Source: Promicromonospora iranensis
GTDB taxonomy: Bacteria; Actinomycetota; Actinomycetes; Actinomycetales; Cellulomonadaceae
Length of the DNA stretch: 33,576 nt
Direction: 5' to 3'
Assembly: GCF_028994805.1 (NCBI RefSeq)
Contig: NZ_JAJQQP010000013.1
Span: 153,075-186,650, forward strand
Numbering within the stretch: the stretch's first letter is position 1; each line of letters begins with the position of its first letter. Below the pieces are notes generated by a model that was not told the origin of the DNA, did not search any database, and saw only the letters and a program-made list of their open reading frames with translations. This document shows positions 7,470 through 16,076 of this stretch, in pieces. The position numbers and the translations under genes are program-made.

Positions 7470-8549
7470 GTGCCAGCGAAATATTTCGAAAGAACTGCGG
7501 GCAAGAGACCTACTCTCGCCGACGTTGCCGGGACCGCGGCCGTCTCGATGCCGACCGTCTCCAAGGTGCTCAACGGGCACCCCGACGTCGCTACGGAGAC
7601 GCGGCGGCGAGTCAAGGCCGCGATCGAGGAGCTTGGCTACGTCCGTCGCGGCACCCGTGGCCTGCTCGCGCAGCGCAGCATCGAGGTGATGGCGGACCAG
7701 CTCGCCACGCCGTACGCGATGGAGGTGCTGCGCGGGGTGACCGACGCCGCCGAGGCTGCCGACGCCGATATCGTCGTCAGCCGCTTCCACCGGGCCGCGC
7801 CCGACGCCGGCTGGCTGGCACCCGGCGATTGGGCGCGCCGCCTGTCGGGCGCCGGCCGCACCGGGGCGATCATCCTCACCGCGGACCTCAGCCCCGAGCA
7901 CGTCGCCGGGCTGAGCCAGGCACACCTGCCCGTCGTGGTGATCGATCCGCTCGACCTGACCAACCCGGACGTGCCGAGTGTGGGCTCGACAAACTTCACC
8001 GGCGGCATGTCGGCCACGGAGCACCTGCTCGGGCTGGGCCACCGGCACATCGCTGCGCTCGGCGGTCGCCCCCAGTCGGTCGCCGCCGCGGCGCGCGTCC
8101 ACGGCTTCCGGGCCGCCCTCGCCTCGGCGGGCGTTCCGGTCGACGAGGAGCTCGTGGAGTTCGCGGGCTTCGACTACGACTCGGGCTTCGCCGTCGCCGA
8201 CCGCTGGTTCCGGTCCGGCCTGCGTCCCACTGCGCTCTTCGCCGCCAGCGACACCCAGGCCCTCGGCGTGCTGGAGGCCGCCCGGCAGCACGGGCTGGAC
8301 GTGCCCGGCGACCTGAGCGTCGTCGGCTACGACGACACCTACATCGCCGCATGGTCCACCCCGCCGCTCACCGTCGTGCGCCAGCCGCTGTGGGAGATGG
8401 GGCGCGTCGCGCTGGACAGTGTCCTGGCCCTCGCAGCGGGCAGGGAGCCGGTCTCCCGCCACATCGAGCTCGCGACCGAGCTGGTGGTCCGCGGGTCCAC
8501 CAGGCCGCCGCGTGGGTTCGGGACCGGCACGGGCGGGGGCCCCGCGTGA
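7470..8549 (+). CDS. LacI-family transcriptional regulator (operon head)
   Basis: 359 residues from GTG 7470; the upstream in-frame codons overlap the operator region and add nothing recognisable. The helix-turn-helix is KRPTLADVAGTAAVSMPTVS followed by KVLNGHPDVATETRRRV. The periplasmic-binding-like domain follows (VIDPLDL, GGMSATEHLLGLGHRHIAAL, SVVGYDDTYIA, PPLTVVRQPLWEMG). It should repress in the absence of a sugar ligand. Its stop overlaps the GH3 start (GTGA), so regulator and pathway are co-transcribed and translationally coupled. The codons after the start contain the second palindrome (7477-7488), so the protein may bind within its own reading frame. Confidence 0.92.
   Translation: MPAKYFERTAGKRPTLADVAGTAAVSMPTVSKVLNGHPDVATETRRRVKAAIEELGYVRRGTRGLLAQRSIEVMADQLATPYAMEVLRGVTDAAEAADADIVVSRFHRAAPDAGWLAPGDWARRLSGAGRTGAIILTADLSPEHVAGLSQAHLPVVVIDPLDLTNPDVPSVGSTNFTGGMSATEHLLGLGHRHIAALGGRPQSVAAAARVHGFRAALASAGVPVDEELVEFAGFDYDSGFAVADRWFRSGLRPTALFAASDTQALGVLEAARQHGLDVPGDLSVVGYDDTYIAAWSTPPLTVVRQPLWEMGRVALDSVLALAAGREPVSRHIELATELVVRGSTRPPRGFGTGTGGGPA
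7477..7488. promoter_or_regulatory. second operator half-pair inside the lacI 5' coding end
   Basis: CGAAATATTTCG repeats the core of the palindrome at 7365-7378; centre-to-centre spacing is 111 bp. It lies in codons 3-7 of the regulator gene. Two identical sites at this spacing would suit repression looping, or roadblock control by the downstream site. Confidence 0.6.
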
Positions 8550-10897
8550 CCACCACGGAACCTGTCGCCACGACGGCGTGGCAGGACCCGGGCCTGCCCG
8601 CGGCGGAACGCGTCGAGGACCTGCTCGCCCGGCTCACCCTGGCGGAGAAGCTGGCGCAGCTGGGCAGCTACTGGGACGACAAGCGCGGCAGCGACGAGGT
8701 CATCGCACCGATGCAGGACGTGTTCTCCCAGGGGCGGCCCACGTTCGACCAGGCCATAGCGCACGGCATCGGGCAGCTCACCAGGACGCTCGGGACGCAC
8801 CCCGCCCCTGCGGAGGAGGGCGCGCGACGCCTGGCCACGGCACAGCGCGCGGTGCAGGCCGCGAGCCGCTTCGGCATCCCCGCCGTCGCCCACGAGGAGT
8901 GCCTCACCGGCTTCACCACCCTCGGCGCCACCGTCTACCCCGCGCCGCTCGCCTGGGGCGCCTCCTTCGACGTCGAGCTCGTCGAGCGGATGGCGCACGC
9001 GATCGGCGACGACCTGCGCTCCGTCGGCGTGCACCAGGGCCTGGCACCCGTGCTCGACGTGGTGCGCGACTACCGGTGGGGCCGCGTCGAGGAGACCGTC
9101 GGCGAGGACCCGTACGAGGTGGCCGAGATCGGCTCCGCGTACGTGCGTGGCCTCGAGTCGGCAGGCGTCGTCGCGACCCTCAAGCACTTCGCGGGCTACT
9201 CGGCCTCCCGTGGCGGGCGCAACCACGCCCCGGTCGCCGCCGGCCCCCGGGAGGTGGCCGACGTCTACCTGCCGCCGTTCGAGATGGCGGTGCGCGAGGC
9301 GGGCGCACGGTCGGTGATGAACTCCTACGCCGAGATCGACGGGCTGCCCGCGGCGGCCGACCGGGGCCTGCTCACCGAGGTGCTCCGGGACCGGTGGGGG
9401 TTCACCGGCACCGTGGTGTCCGACTACTGGTCCGTGCCGTTCCTGCGCTCCAAGCACGGCCTCGCCGAGACGGTCGCGGACGCCGGTGCGCTCGCGCTGC
9501 GCGCGGGCCTCGACGTCGAGCTCCCCGACACCGGCGGGTTCGGGCTGCTGGCCCCGCTCGTGGAGTCGGGCAAGCTCGACGAGGCCGATGTCGACCGCGC
9601 GGTCCGGCGCGTGCTGCTGCAGAAGGTGGAGCTCGGCCTGCTCGACCCAGGGTGGAGCCCTGACATCGACGTGGACGCGGTGGACCTAGACAGTCCGCGC
9701 AACCGCGGGATCGCCCGCGAGCTCGCCGAACGGTCGGTGGTGCTCCTGGCGAACGACGGCGACGCCCTGCCGCTCGCGGAGCCCGCGACGGTCGCCCTGG
9801 TGGGGCCCTGCGCCGACGACCCCCGCGCGTTTCTCGGCTGCTACTCCTACCCGGTGCACGTGCTGCCGCGGCACCCGCACCTCGGCCTCGGCATCCCTGT
9901 CGCCACCCTGCCAGAGGCCCTTCAGGACGAGCTGCCCGGCGCCGCGATCCTCGTCACCCCCGGGGTTCCCCTCGTGGAGCCCGACCGGTCCGGCATCCCG
10001 GACGCGGTACGGGCGGCGCACGACGCCGACGTCGTCGTCGCCGTGGTGGGGGACCGGGCGGGGATGTTCGGGCGCGGCACCTCCGGGGAGGGTTCGGACG
10101 CCCCGGACCTCGATCTGCCCGGGGCCCAGGGTGACCTGGTCGAGGCACTGCTGGAGGCGGGCACGCCCGTCGTCCTCGTGGTGCTGTCCGGACGGCCGTA
10201 CGCGCTCGGCCCGTATGTCGGCCGGGTCGCGGCGATCGTCCAGGCGTTCTTCCCGGGCGAGGAGGCGGCGGCCGCCATCGCGGGCGTGCTCGGCGGTCGG
10301 GTGAACCCGAGCGGGCACCTGCCCGTGCAGGTGCCCACGACGGGCGCGGCACTGCCCCACACCTATCTCGCGCCCCCGCTCGGGCAGGACGGTGACCGCA
10401 TCAGCGCGGTGCGCATCGGTCCCGCCTTCCCGTTCGGGCACGGACTGTCGTACACGACGTTCGAGACCGGGCCGCTCGGGCTGGACCGCGAGCGCATACC
10501 GACCGATGGCCGTATCGAGGCGACCCTCGACGTCACCAACACCGGCGACCGGGACGGCGCCACCGTGGTCCAGCTCTACGCGAGCGACCCCGTGGCGTCC
10601 GTGACCCGGCCGGTACGACAGCTCGTGGGCTTCGCCCGCGTGGCCCTGGCAGCCGGGCAGACCGCGACCGTGCGGTTCGGGCTGCACGCCGACCGGTTCT
10701 CCTTCACGGGGCGCGACCTCGCACGGGTCGTGGAGCCGGGACGCATAGATCTCGCGGCGGGGCTGTCGAGCACCGACACGCCCGCGACCGCGATGTTCAC
10801 CATCGAGGGCACGACACGGCTCACCGGAGACCGTCGCGTGCTCAGGACGGAGGTCAGAGTTGACCACGGAACAGACGACCGGGACCACCACGCCTGA
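8546..10897 (+). CDS. glycoside hydrolase family 3 (beta-xylosidase/beta-glucosidase type)
   Basis: 783 residues from GTG 8546, overlapping the regulator stop by 4 bp. No signal peptide, so cytoplasmic. The N-terminal barrel has AHEECLTGF (115-123), GRVEETVGEDPYEVAEIGSA, TLKHFAGY (211-218) and the nucleophile Asp293 in GTVVSDYWSVPF. The C-terminal alpha/beta sandwich includes a GRGTSGEGSDAPDLDLPGAQ-type loop (candidate acid/base region). A fibronectin-III-like end begins FPFGHGLSYTTFE. GH3 enzymes remove terminal beta-linked sugars with retention. The HEE motif is closer to the xylosidase branch, but specificity cannot be fixed from sequence. Its place ahead of an isomerase and kinase set suggests it frees the pathway substrate from an imported glycoside. 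Confidence 0.92.
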   Translation: MTTTEPVATTAWQDPGLPAAERVEDLLARLTLAEKLAQLGSYWDDKRGSDEVIAPMQDVFSQGRPTFDQAIAHGIGQLTRTLGTHPAPAEEGARRLATAQRAVQAASRFGIPAVAHEECLTGFTTLGATVYPAPLAWGASFDVELVERMAHAIGDDLRSVGVHQGLAPVLDVVRDYRWGRVEETVGEDPYEVAEIGSAYVRGLESAGVVATLKHFAGYSASRGGRNHAPVAAGPREVADVYLPPFEMAVREAGARSVMNSYAEIDGLPAAADRGLLTEVLRDRWGFTGTVVSDYWSVPFLRSKHGLAETVADAGALALRAGLDVELPDTGGFGLLAPLVESGKLDEADVDRAVRRVLLQKVELGLLDPGWSPDIDVDAVDLDSPRNRGIARELAERSVVLLANDGDALPLAEPATVALVGPCADDPRAFLGCYSYPVHVLPRHPHLGLGIPVATLPEALQDELPGAAILVTPGVPLVEPDRSGIPDAVRAAHDADVVVAVVGDRAGMFGRGTSGEGSDAPDLDLPGAQGDLVEALLEAGTPVVLVVLSGRPYALGPYVGRVAAIVQAFFPGEEAAAAIAGVLGGRVNPSGHLPVQVPTTGAALPHTYLAPPLGQDGDRISAVRIGPAFPFGHGLSYTTFETGPLGLDRERIPTDGRIEATLDVTNTGDRDGATVVQLYASDPVASVTRPVRQLVGFARVALAAGQTATVRFGLHADRFSFTGRDLARVVEPGRIDLAAGLSSTDTPATAMFTIEGTTRLTGDRRVLRTEVRVDHGTDDRDHHA

Positions 10898-11903
10898 CCC
10901 GACGCCTCCTGGCGGCGCGACGGACGTGCGCCTCCTGGCGGCCGACTGGCCGATCGCGGCCAGCACGTTGCCCTTCCCCGCGGTGACACCGGACGGCCGG
11001 GCCGTACAGGAGGACCCGACGGTGTGGCACGAGGTGCTCACCGAGATCGTCGACGCCGGTTTCGACCACGTCGACCTCACGGACTCCTGGCTCCGGCCGG
11101 GCGATCTGGACGGTCCGGCGCTCGACCGGCTCGCCGCCACGGCGCGTGACCTCGGCCTCGGCCTGGCCTCGGTGTCGGCGATCCGGCGCAGCGTGATCGA
11201 CGCGAAGGACGGGTCGGCCAACCTTGCGTACAGCCACCGCACGATCGACGCGGCGGCCGCGCTGGGCATCGGCGTCGTCTCGGTCGGTCTGCACCAGGCA
11301 CTGACGGCGCAGCAGAAGGAACAGCTGTGGTTCTGGACCGCCCCCGGGCATCACGACGACCCGGACGACTGGCCCCTGGCCGTGGCCCGCTTCCAGGAGC
11401 TGGGCCGGCACGCCGCCGAGGTGGGTGTGCTGCTGTCGCTGGAGATGTACGAGGACACGTTCCTCGGCACCGCCGACTCCGCCGTGCGCCTGGTCGAGGA
11501 GATCGGTCTGCCCGAGGTGGGCCTCAACCCGGACATCGCCAACCTGGTGCGCCTGCACCGGCCGGTCGAGCCGTGGCGGGAGCTGGTCGAGAAGACGCTC
11601 CCGTACACGAACTTCTGGCACGTCAAGAACTACGCGCGCGACGAGGACCCGGAGCGCGACGCCTACTTCTCCGTGCCCGCCCCGATGCAGTTCGGCCTGA
11701 TCGACTACCGGTCGGCGTTCCGTACGGCGCTCGCGAGCGGTTTCCAGGGCGTGATCTGCACCGAGAACTACGGCGGGGACGGGCTCAGCGTGTGCGCGGC
11801 CAACCGCGACTACCTGCGCGCGTACGTGCTGCCCAAGCGGCCCGGCTACGCGCTCGGCACCAGCCGGGTGCGTCAGCACGATCTGACGGGAGCGGCCCGA
11901 TGA
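10860..11903 (+). CDS. sugar phosphate isomerase/epimerase, xylose-isomerase-like TIM barrel
   Basis: 347 residues from TTG 10860, with GGAGG about 7 nt before it; it overlaps the GH3 end by 38 bp. Barrel signatures are EIVDAGFDHVDLTDSW, ALGIGVVSVGLHQAL, VGVLLSLEMYEDTFLGTADS (metal-site glutamate E), EVGLNPDIANLVRL (D), FWHVKNYARDE (H/K) and GVICTENYGGDGL (E). These match the AP-endonuclease-2/xylose-isomerase-like superfamily, which holds ketose-aldose isomerases and epimerases using a divalent metal. It probably interconverts the free sugar before phosphorylation by the next gene; the actual substrate is unknown. ATGA overlap with the kinase. Confidence 0.8.
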   Translation: MTTEQTTGTTTPDPTPPGGATDVRLLAADWPIAASTLPFPAVTPDGRAVQEDPTVWHEVLTEIVDAGFDHVDLTDSWLRPGDLDGPALDRLAATARDLGLGLASVSAIRRSVIDAKDGSANLAYSHRTIDAAAALGIGVVSVGLHQALTAQQKEQLWFWTAPGHHDDPDDWPLAVARFQELGRHAAEVGVLLSLEMYEDTFLGTADSAVRLVEEIGLPEVGLNPDIANLVRLHRPVEPWRELVEKTLPYTNFWHVKNYARDEDPERDAYFSVPAPMQFGLIDYRSAFRTALASGFQGVICTENYGGDGLSVCAANRDYLRAYVLPKRPGYALGTSRVRQHDLTGAAR

Positions 11904-13636
11904 CGCGCGTGCTCGACACCGCGGAGGACTTTGTCCGGGATGCCTTGGCAGGGTTCGCCGCCGTGCACGGCGACCTGGTCCGGCAGGTCGACGGCGGGGT
12001 GGTGCGTGCCGAACCGTTGCCGACCGGTCGGGTGGCGGTCGTGGTGGGCGGCGGATCGGGGCACTACCCAGCCTTCGCCGGCGTGGTCGGCACGGGGCTG
12101 GCAGCCGGCGCCGTCTGCGGCAACATCTTCACGTCGCCGTCCGCCGGCCAGGCGTACCGGGTGGCCGCGGCGGCGGACTCCGGTGGCGGCGTGCTGTTCA
12201 GCTACGGCAACTACGCGGGCGACGTGCTGCACTTCGGTGCGGCGCAGGAGCGCCTGCGCGCCGAGGGGATCGACGCCCGCACGGTCTTGTGCACGGACGA
12301 TGTCGCGAGCGCCCCGCCCGACCGGATCGACGACCGACGGGGGATCGCCGGGGACTTCGTGGTGTTCAAGGTGGCCGGCGCGGCTGCGGAGCGGGGCGAC
12401 CCGCTCGACGAGGTGGAGCGGCTGGCGATCGCGGCGAACCACCGAACGCGGACCCTGGGGGTCGCGTTCGGCGGCTGCACGTTCCCCGGGGCCGACGGCC
12501 CGCTCTTCACGGTGCCCGACGGCGTGATGTCGGTGGGGCTGGGTATCCACGGTGAGCCGGGCATCCGCGACGTGCCGATGGGCTCGGCCGACGAGATCGC
12601 GGAGATCCTGGTCTCCGAGCTGCTGGGGGACGTGCCGGTGGACCGTGGCGACCGGGTGGCCGTGGTCGTCAACGGGCTCGGCACCGTCAAGTACGAGGAG
12701 CTCTTCGTGCTCTACGGCCAGGTCGCCGCCCGGCTCGGGGCCGCCGGCCTGACCGTCGTCGAGCCCGAGTGCGGTGAGCTGGTCACCAGCCTCGACATGG
12801 CGGGCGTGTCGGTCACGCTGTTCTGGCTCACGGAGGAGCTCGAGGAGCTCTGGCGGGCCCCCGCCTACACCCCCGCGTACCGCAAGGGGCGGGTCGAGCG
12901 GCCCGCCGCCACGGGCATACCCGACGATGCGCACGCCGTAGCCGACTCGGTGCCAGGGCCGGCCGTCCCCCGGCGGGCCGAGAACGCGTCCGCCGCATCC
13001 GTCGAGCGGGCCGACCGCGCGCTGGAGCTGCTGACCGCGGTGCGCGCCACGCTCCACGAGCACGAGGAGGAGCTGGGCCGCATCGACGCGATAGCCGGCG
13101 ACGGTGACCACGGCGTCGGCATGCGTCGCGGTGTGGACGCCGCGCTCGATGCCGCGACCGTGGCGCGGGCTGACGGCCTGGGCGCTGTGCTCCGGGCCGC
13201 CGGTGAGGGCTGGAGCGAGGTCGCGGGCGGTACGTCGGGCGCCCTGTGGGGCGCCGCGCTGGTCTCGCTCCCGCCGTCGCTCGACCGGGGCGACCTGACC
13301 GTGGCGCAGGCGGCGGCCGCGGCGCGCGCCGCCCTGGACACGGTGGTCCGGCTCGGCCGGGCGAAGGTCGGTGACAAGACCATGGTCGACGCCCTCGTGC
13401 CCTACGTCGAACGGCTGGAGTCCGCGGACGCTACCGGGCTGCCGCTGGCCGAGGCGCTCGCGGCCGCGGCCGCGGACGCCATGGCGGCGGCCCGGGCGAC
13501 GTCGGCGCTGCGGCCCGCGCTCGGCCGGGCCCGGCCGCTCGCCGAGCGCAGCCTCGGCCATCCCGACGCCGGCGCCACCTCGCTGGCGTTGGTGCTGTCC
13601 ACCATCGCCCACGCAGAAGAAGGACGGAACCCATGA
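11900..13636 (+). CDS. DhaK-DhaL fusion, ATP-dependent dihydroxyacetone/erythrulose-type kinase
   Basis: 578 residues from ATG 11900. The DhaK domain (about 1-330) has [41 protein letters not shown] and [13 protein letters not shown]; His217 corresponds to the histidine that covalently binds the keto-sugar. The DhaL domain (about 370-578) has the Mg-ATP aspartates in [17 protein letters not shown] (D396, D401, D403), GGTSGALWG and [10 protein letters not shown]. Single-chain DAK kinases phosphorylate dihydroxyacetone or C4 ketoses such as L- or D-erythrulose. Here the RpiB-like neighbour favours a tetrulose or a related ketose over dihydroxyacetone. Four-bp overlaps with both neighbours. Confidence 0.92.
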   Translation: MTRVLDTAEDFVRDALAGFAAVHGDLVRQVDGGVVRAEPLPTGRVAVVVGGGSGHYPAFAGVVGTGLAAGAVCGNIFTSPSAGQAYRVAAAADSGGGVLFSYGNYAGDVLHFGAAQERLRAEGIDARTVLCTDDVASAPPDRIDDRRGIAGDFVVFKVAGAAAERGDPLDEVERLAIAANHRTRTLGVAFGGCTFPGADGPLFTVPDGVMSVGLGIHGEPGIRDVPMGSADEIAEILVSELLGDVPVDRGDRVAVVVNGLGTVKYEELFVLYGQVAARLGAAGLTVVEPECGELVTSLDMAGVSVTLFWLTEELEELWRAPAYTPAYRKGRVERPAATGIPDDAHAVADSVPGPAVPRRAENASAASVERADRALELLTAVRATLHEHEEELGRIDAIAGDGDHGVGMRRGVDAALDAATVARADGLGAVLRAAGEGWSEVAGGTSGALWGAALVSLPPSLDRGDLTVAQAAAAARAALDTVVRLGRAKVGDKTMVDALVPYVERLESADATGLPLAEALAAAAADAMAAARATSALRPALGRARPLAERSLGHPDAGATSLALVLSTIAHAEEGRNP

Positions 13637-14148
13637 CCGACCGGCTACGGCTCGTCGTCGGTAGCGACGACGCAGGACTCGAGTACAAGGACGTGCTGAA
13701 GGCGCAGCTCCTGGCCGACCCGCGGGTGGAGTCGGTGACCGACGTCGGGGTGACCGACGAGGAGCACACCGACTACCCGCACGTGGCGGTGGACGCCGCG
13801 CGCCGGGTCGCGGCAGGAGAGGCCGACCGGGCTCTGCTGTTCTGCGGCACGGGTCTCGGCGTCGCCATCGCGGCGAACAAGGTGCCGGGTATCCGGGCGG
13901 TCACCGCGCACGACAGCTACTCGGTGGAGCGCGCCGTCCTGAGCAACAACGCCCAGGTGCTCGCCATGGGGCAGCGCGTGATCGGGCTGGAGCTCGCCAA
14001 GCGGCTCGTCGGCGAGTGGCTCGACTACCGCTTCGACGAGGCTTCGCCGTCGGCTCAGAAGGTGGCGTCGATCAGCACGTACGACCGGTCCGAGGGACGG
14101 CCGGCCACGGACCGGAGAGCAACACCGAGCACGGAGGAGAGCGCATGA
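13633..14148 (+). CDS. RpiB/LacAB-family sugar-phosphate isomerase
   Basis: 171 residues from ATG 13633. It begins with the family strand [20 protein letters not shown]. The active-site segment [20 protein letters not shown] (Cys71) and [12 protein letters not shown] match RpiB. RpiB usually has GxDHAG; here it is GSDDAG, so one substrate-contact histidine is replaced. Length is slightly above the usual ~150 owing to a loose C-terminal tail. The family includes ribose-5-phosphate isomerase B and the D-erythrulose-4-phosphate and L-erythrulose-phosphate isomerases of tetritol pathways (DerI, EryI). Beside a DAK kinase the latter kind of role is the best guess. Confidence 0.88.
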   Translation: MTDRLRLVVGSDDAGLEYKDVLKAQLLADPRVESVTDVGVTDEEHTDYPHVAVDAARRVAAGEADRALLFCGTGLGVAIAANKVPGIRAVTAHDSYSVERAVLSNNAQVLAMGQRVIGLELAKRLVGEWLDYRFDEASPSAQKVASISTYDRSEGRPATDRRATPSTEESA

Positions 14149-15095
14149 GCGAGCACGTCGCGATCGTGGGGTCGGGCTACATGGGTGGCGGGATCGGCCA
14201 GGTGCTCGCGCTGGCGGGCAACGAGGTGCGGCTGGCCGACGTGTCGGCCGAGGTGGCGGTGGGCAACCTGGACCGGATCCTGCGCGAGACCGAGGAGTTC
14301 GAGGCTGCCGGGCTGTTCCCGGAGGGCGCCACCGAGACTGTCCGCGCCAACCTGAGCGCCGCGGCCTCCGTCGAGGAGGCGGTGGCAGGTGCCCGGTTCG
14401 TGGAGGAGGCGGTGCCGGAGATCCTGGAGCTCAAGCACGCGACGCTCGCCCGGATCAGCGCGGCCAACCCGACGGCGATCATCGGCAGCAACACCTCTAC
14501 CATCTCGATCACCCGGCTCGCCGAGCAGGTCAGCGCGCCGGAACGGTTCCTCGGCGTGCACTTCAGCAACCCGGCGCCGTTCATCCCGGGCGTCGAGCTG
14601 ATCCCGCACGCGGGGACCGACCCGGCGGTGCTCGAACCGGTCGAGGCGCTGCTGGCGCAGGTGGGCAAGCGCAGCGCACGGCTGACCGACGCCACCGGGT
14701 TCGTGCTCAACCGCCTGCAGTACGCCCTGTTCCACGAGGCGACGAAGCTGGTCGACGAGGGCGTCGCCTCGGTAGAGGACATCGATATGATCGCGCGGAC
14801 CACGTTCGGGTTCCGGCTCCCGTTCTTCGGGCCGTTCGCGATCGCCGACATGGCCGGGCTCGACGTGTACGCGTTCTGCTACCGCTCGCTGCAGACGACG
14901 TTCCCCGAGCGGTTCGCGACGCCGCCGATCCTCCAGGAGCGGATCGACGCCGGGAAGCTGGGCACCAAGAGCGGTGGCGGCTTCCGCGAGATCGACCCGG
15001 AGCGGACGGCGGAGCTGGTTGCCTATCGCAACAAGGCGTACGCGAAGATGCAGCAGCTCCTGGACGAGCTGGGTCCGTCTCCGCTCGACGACTGA
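14145..15095 (+). CDS. 3-hydroxyacyl-CoA dehydrogenase-like NAD oxidoreductase
   Basis: 316 residues from ATG 14145 (GGAGGAGAG upstream, ATGA overlap with rpiB-like gene). Rossmann motif [13 protein letters not shown] (6-18), acidic D32 at the end of strand 2 (NAD preference), GSNTSTISI and [17 protein letters not shown] with catalytic His139. The C-terminal helical domain starts at [16 protein letters not shown]. The length matches the lambda-crystallin (L-gulonate 3-dehydrogenase) and carnitine-dehydrogenase branches rather than 285-residue hydroxybutyryl-CoA enzymes. As the only gene here of apparent fatty-acid type, in a sugar operon, it more likely oxidises or reduces a hydroxy-acid or polyol intermediate. 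Substrate is unknown. Confidence 0.85.
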   Translation: MSEHVAIVGSGYMGGGIGQVLALAGNEVRLADVSAEVAVGNLDRILRETEEFEAAGLFPEGATETVRANLSAAASVEEAVAGARFVEEAVPEILELKHATLARISAANPTAIIGSNTSTISITRLAEQVSAPERFLGVHFSNPAPFIPGVELIPHAGTDPAVLEPVEALLAQVGKRSARLTDATGFVLNRLQYALFHEATKLVDEGVASVEDIDMIARTTFGFRLPFFGPFAIADMAGLDVYAFCYRSLQTTFPERFATPPILQERIDAGKLGTKSGGGFREIDPERTAELVAYRNKAYAKMQQLLDELGPSPLDD

Positions 15096-15099
15096 TCCC

Positions 15100-15160
15100 G
15101 GGGGCGGATCGCCCCCACGACGGCGCCGTGGCTGACCAGTCGGTCTGCCACGGCGCCGTC
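15100..15160. terminator. bidirectional terminator between convergent operons
   Basis: Two hairpins follow the dehydrogenase stop. GGGGGC/GCCCCC pairs 15100-15105 with 15111-15116. Then a perfect 14-bp stem GACGGCGCCGTGGC (15119-15132) pairs with 15147-15160 around a 14-nt loop. There is no clear T-tract, as is common in high-GC actinobacteria. It separates the plus-strand operon from the minus-strand ABC genes. Confidence 0.75.
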
Positions 15161-15200
15161 GAGGCTGTCGTCCGCGCACCGTGCCGGGTGTCGCCCGGTA

Positions 15201-16076
15201 TCAGCCCTTGACCGCTCCGGTCAGGCCGCCGACGATGCGCCGCTCGAACAGCGAGAAGAAGATCAGCGCGGGAATCATGGACAGAGACGTGAACGCCAGC
15301 ACCCGTGCCGTGTCGACCGAGTACTGCGAGGCAAACGCCTGGACGCCCAGCGGCAGCGTGTACGACAGCTCGTCGTTCAGGATGAACAGCGGCAGCATGT
15401 ACGAGTTCCACGACGCGACGAATGCCAGGATGCCGACCGTGATCACGCCGGGGAGCGACAGCGGCACGACCATCCGGAAGAAGAACCCGATACGGCTCGC
15501 GCCGTCGATCGAGGCGGCTTCCTCGATCTCCTGGGGGATGGCGCGCAGGAACGGCACCAGGATGATGATCGTGACCGGGAGCGCGAACGCGATCTGCGGC
15601 AGGACGATGCCGCCGAGGGTGTTCATCAGACCGAGGTCCCGGATCAGGATGTACAGCGGGGTGATCGCCACCGTCATGGGGAACATGAGGCCGGCGGCGA
15701 ACAGCGAGTACATCGCCCCGTTGAGCCTGAAGTCGTACCGTGCCAGCACAAAGCTCGCCATGAGGCCGAGCACCACCACACCGAGCGTGGTGAGGATGCC
15801 GGCTACCGCGGAGTTGGCGACCTGGCGCCAGAACACATCGCTCACCAGCACGCTGACGTAGTTCTCGAGCACCCACGGACCCGGCAGCCCCGACGGGTCC
15901 ACGGTGATCTGTGCGTTCGTCCGGAAGCCGCCCAGGATGATGAAGAGAACGGGGGCGATGCAGACCCCGACGAAGAAGAACGCGATGACATAGGTCATCG
16001 GGTTTCCCCAGGCGACCTTCGGGAGCCGGCGGAGCCTCTGACCGGTCGCCGTGGGAGCTTCGAGCAACGTCGCCAT
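15201..16076 (-). CDS. ABC sugar importer permease, MalG/AraQ type
   Basis: 291 residues from ATG 16076, whose first base is the last base of the upstream permease stop codon. Six predicted membrane segments begin at PMTYVIAFFFVGVCIAPVLF. The EAA loop, IPQEIEEAASIDGASRIGFF (about 190-210), contacts the ATPase. It forms a heterodimer with the 16076-17098 permease. No ATPase gene is present, as expected for CUT1 importers that share an MsiK-type ATPase encoded elsewhere. Confidence 0.93.
   Translation of the reverse strand: MATLLEAPTATGQRLRRLPKVAWGNPMTYVIAFFFVGVCIAPVLFIILGGFRTNAQITVDPSGLPGPWVLENYVSVLVSDVFWRQVANSAVAGILTTLGVVVLGLMASFVLARYDFRLNGAMYSLFAAGLMFPMTVAITPLYILIRDLGLMNTLGGIVLPQIAFALPVTIIILVPFLRAIPQEIEEAASIDGASRIGFFFRMVVPLSLPGVITVGILAFVASWNSYMLPLFILNDELSYTLPLGVQAFASQYSVDTARVLAFTSLSMIPALIFFSLFERRIVGGLTGAVKG

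Noticed and set aside
7829-8545. GH3 frame extended upstream into the LacI gene
   Set aside because: The extension is a shifted reading of lacI. The GH3 protein starts at GTG 8546, four bases before the end of the lacI stop.
11327-11899. Long upstream extension of the dihydroxyacetone kinase frame
   Set aside because: It overlaps the TIM-barrel gene completely and reads as arginine/proline-rich text; kinase homology begins at ATG 11900, which overlaps the previous stop.
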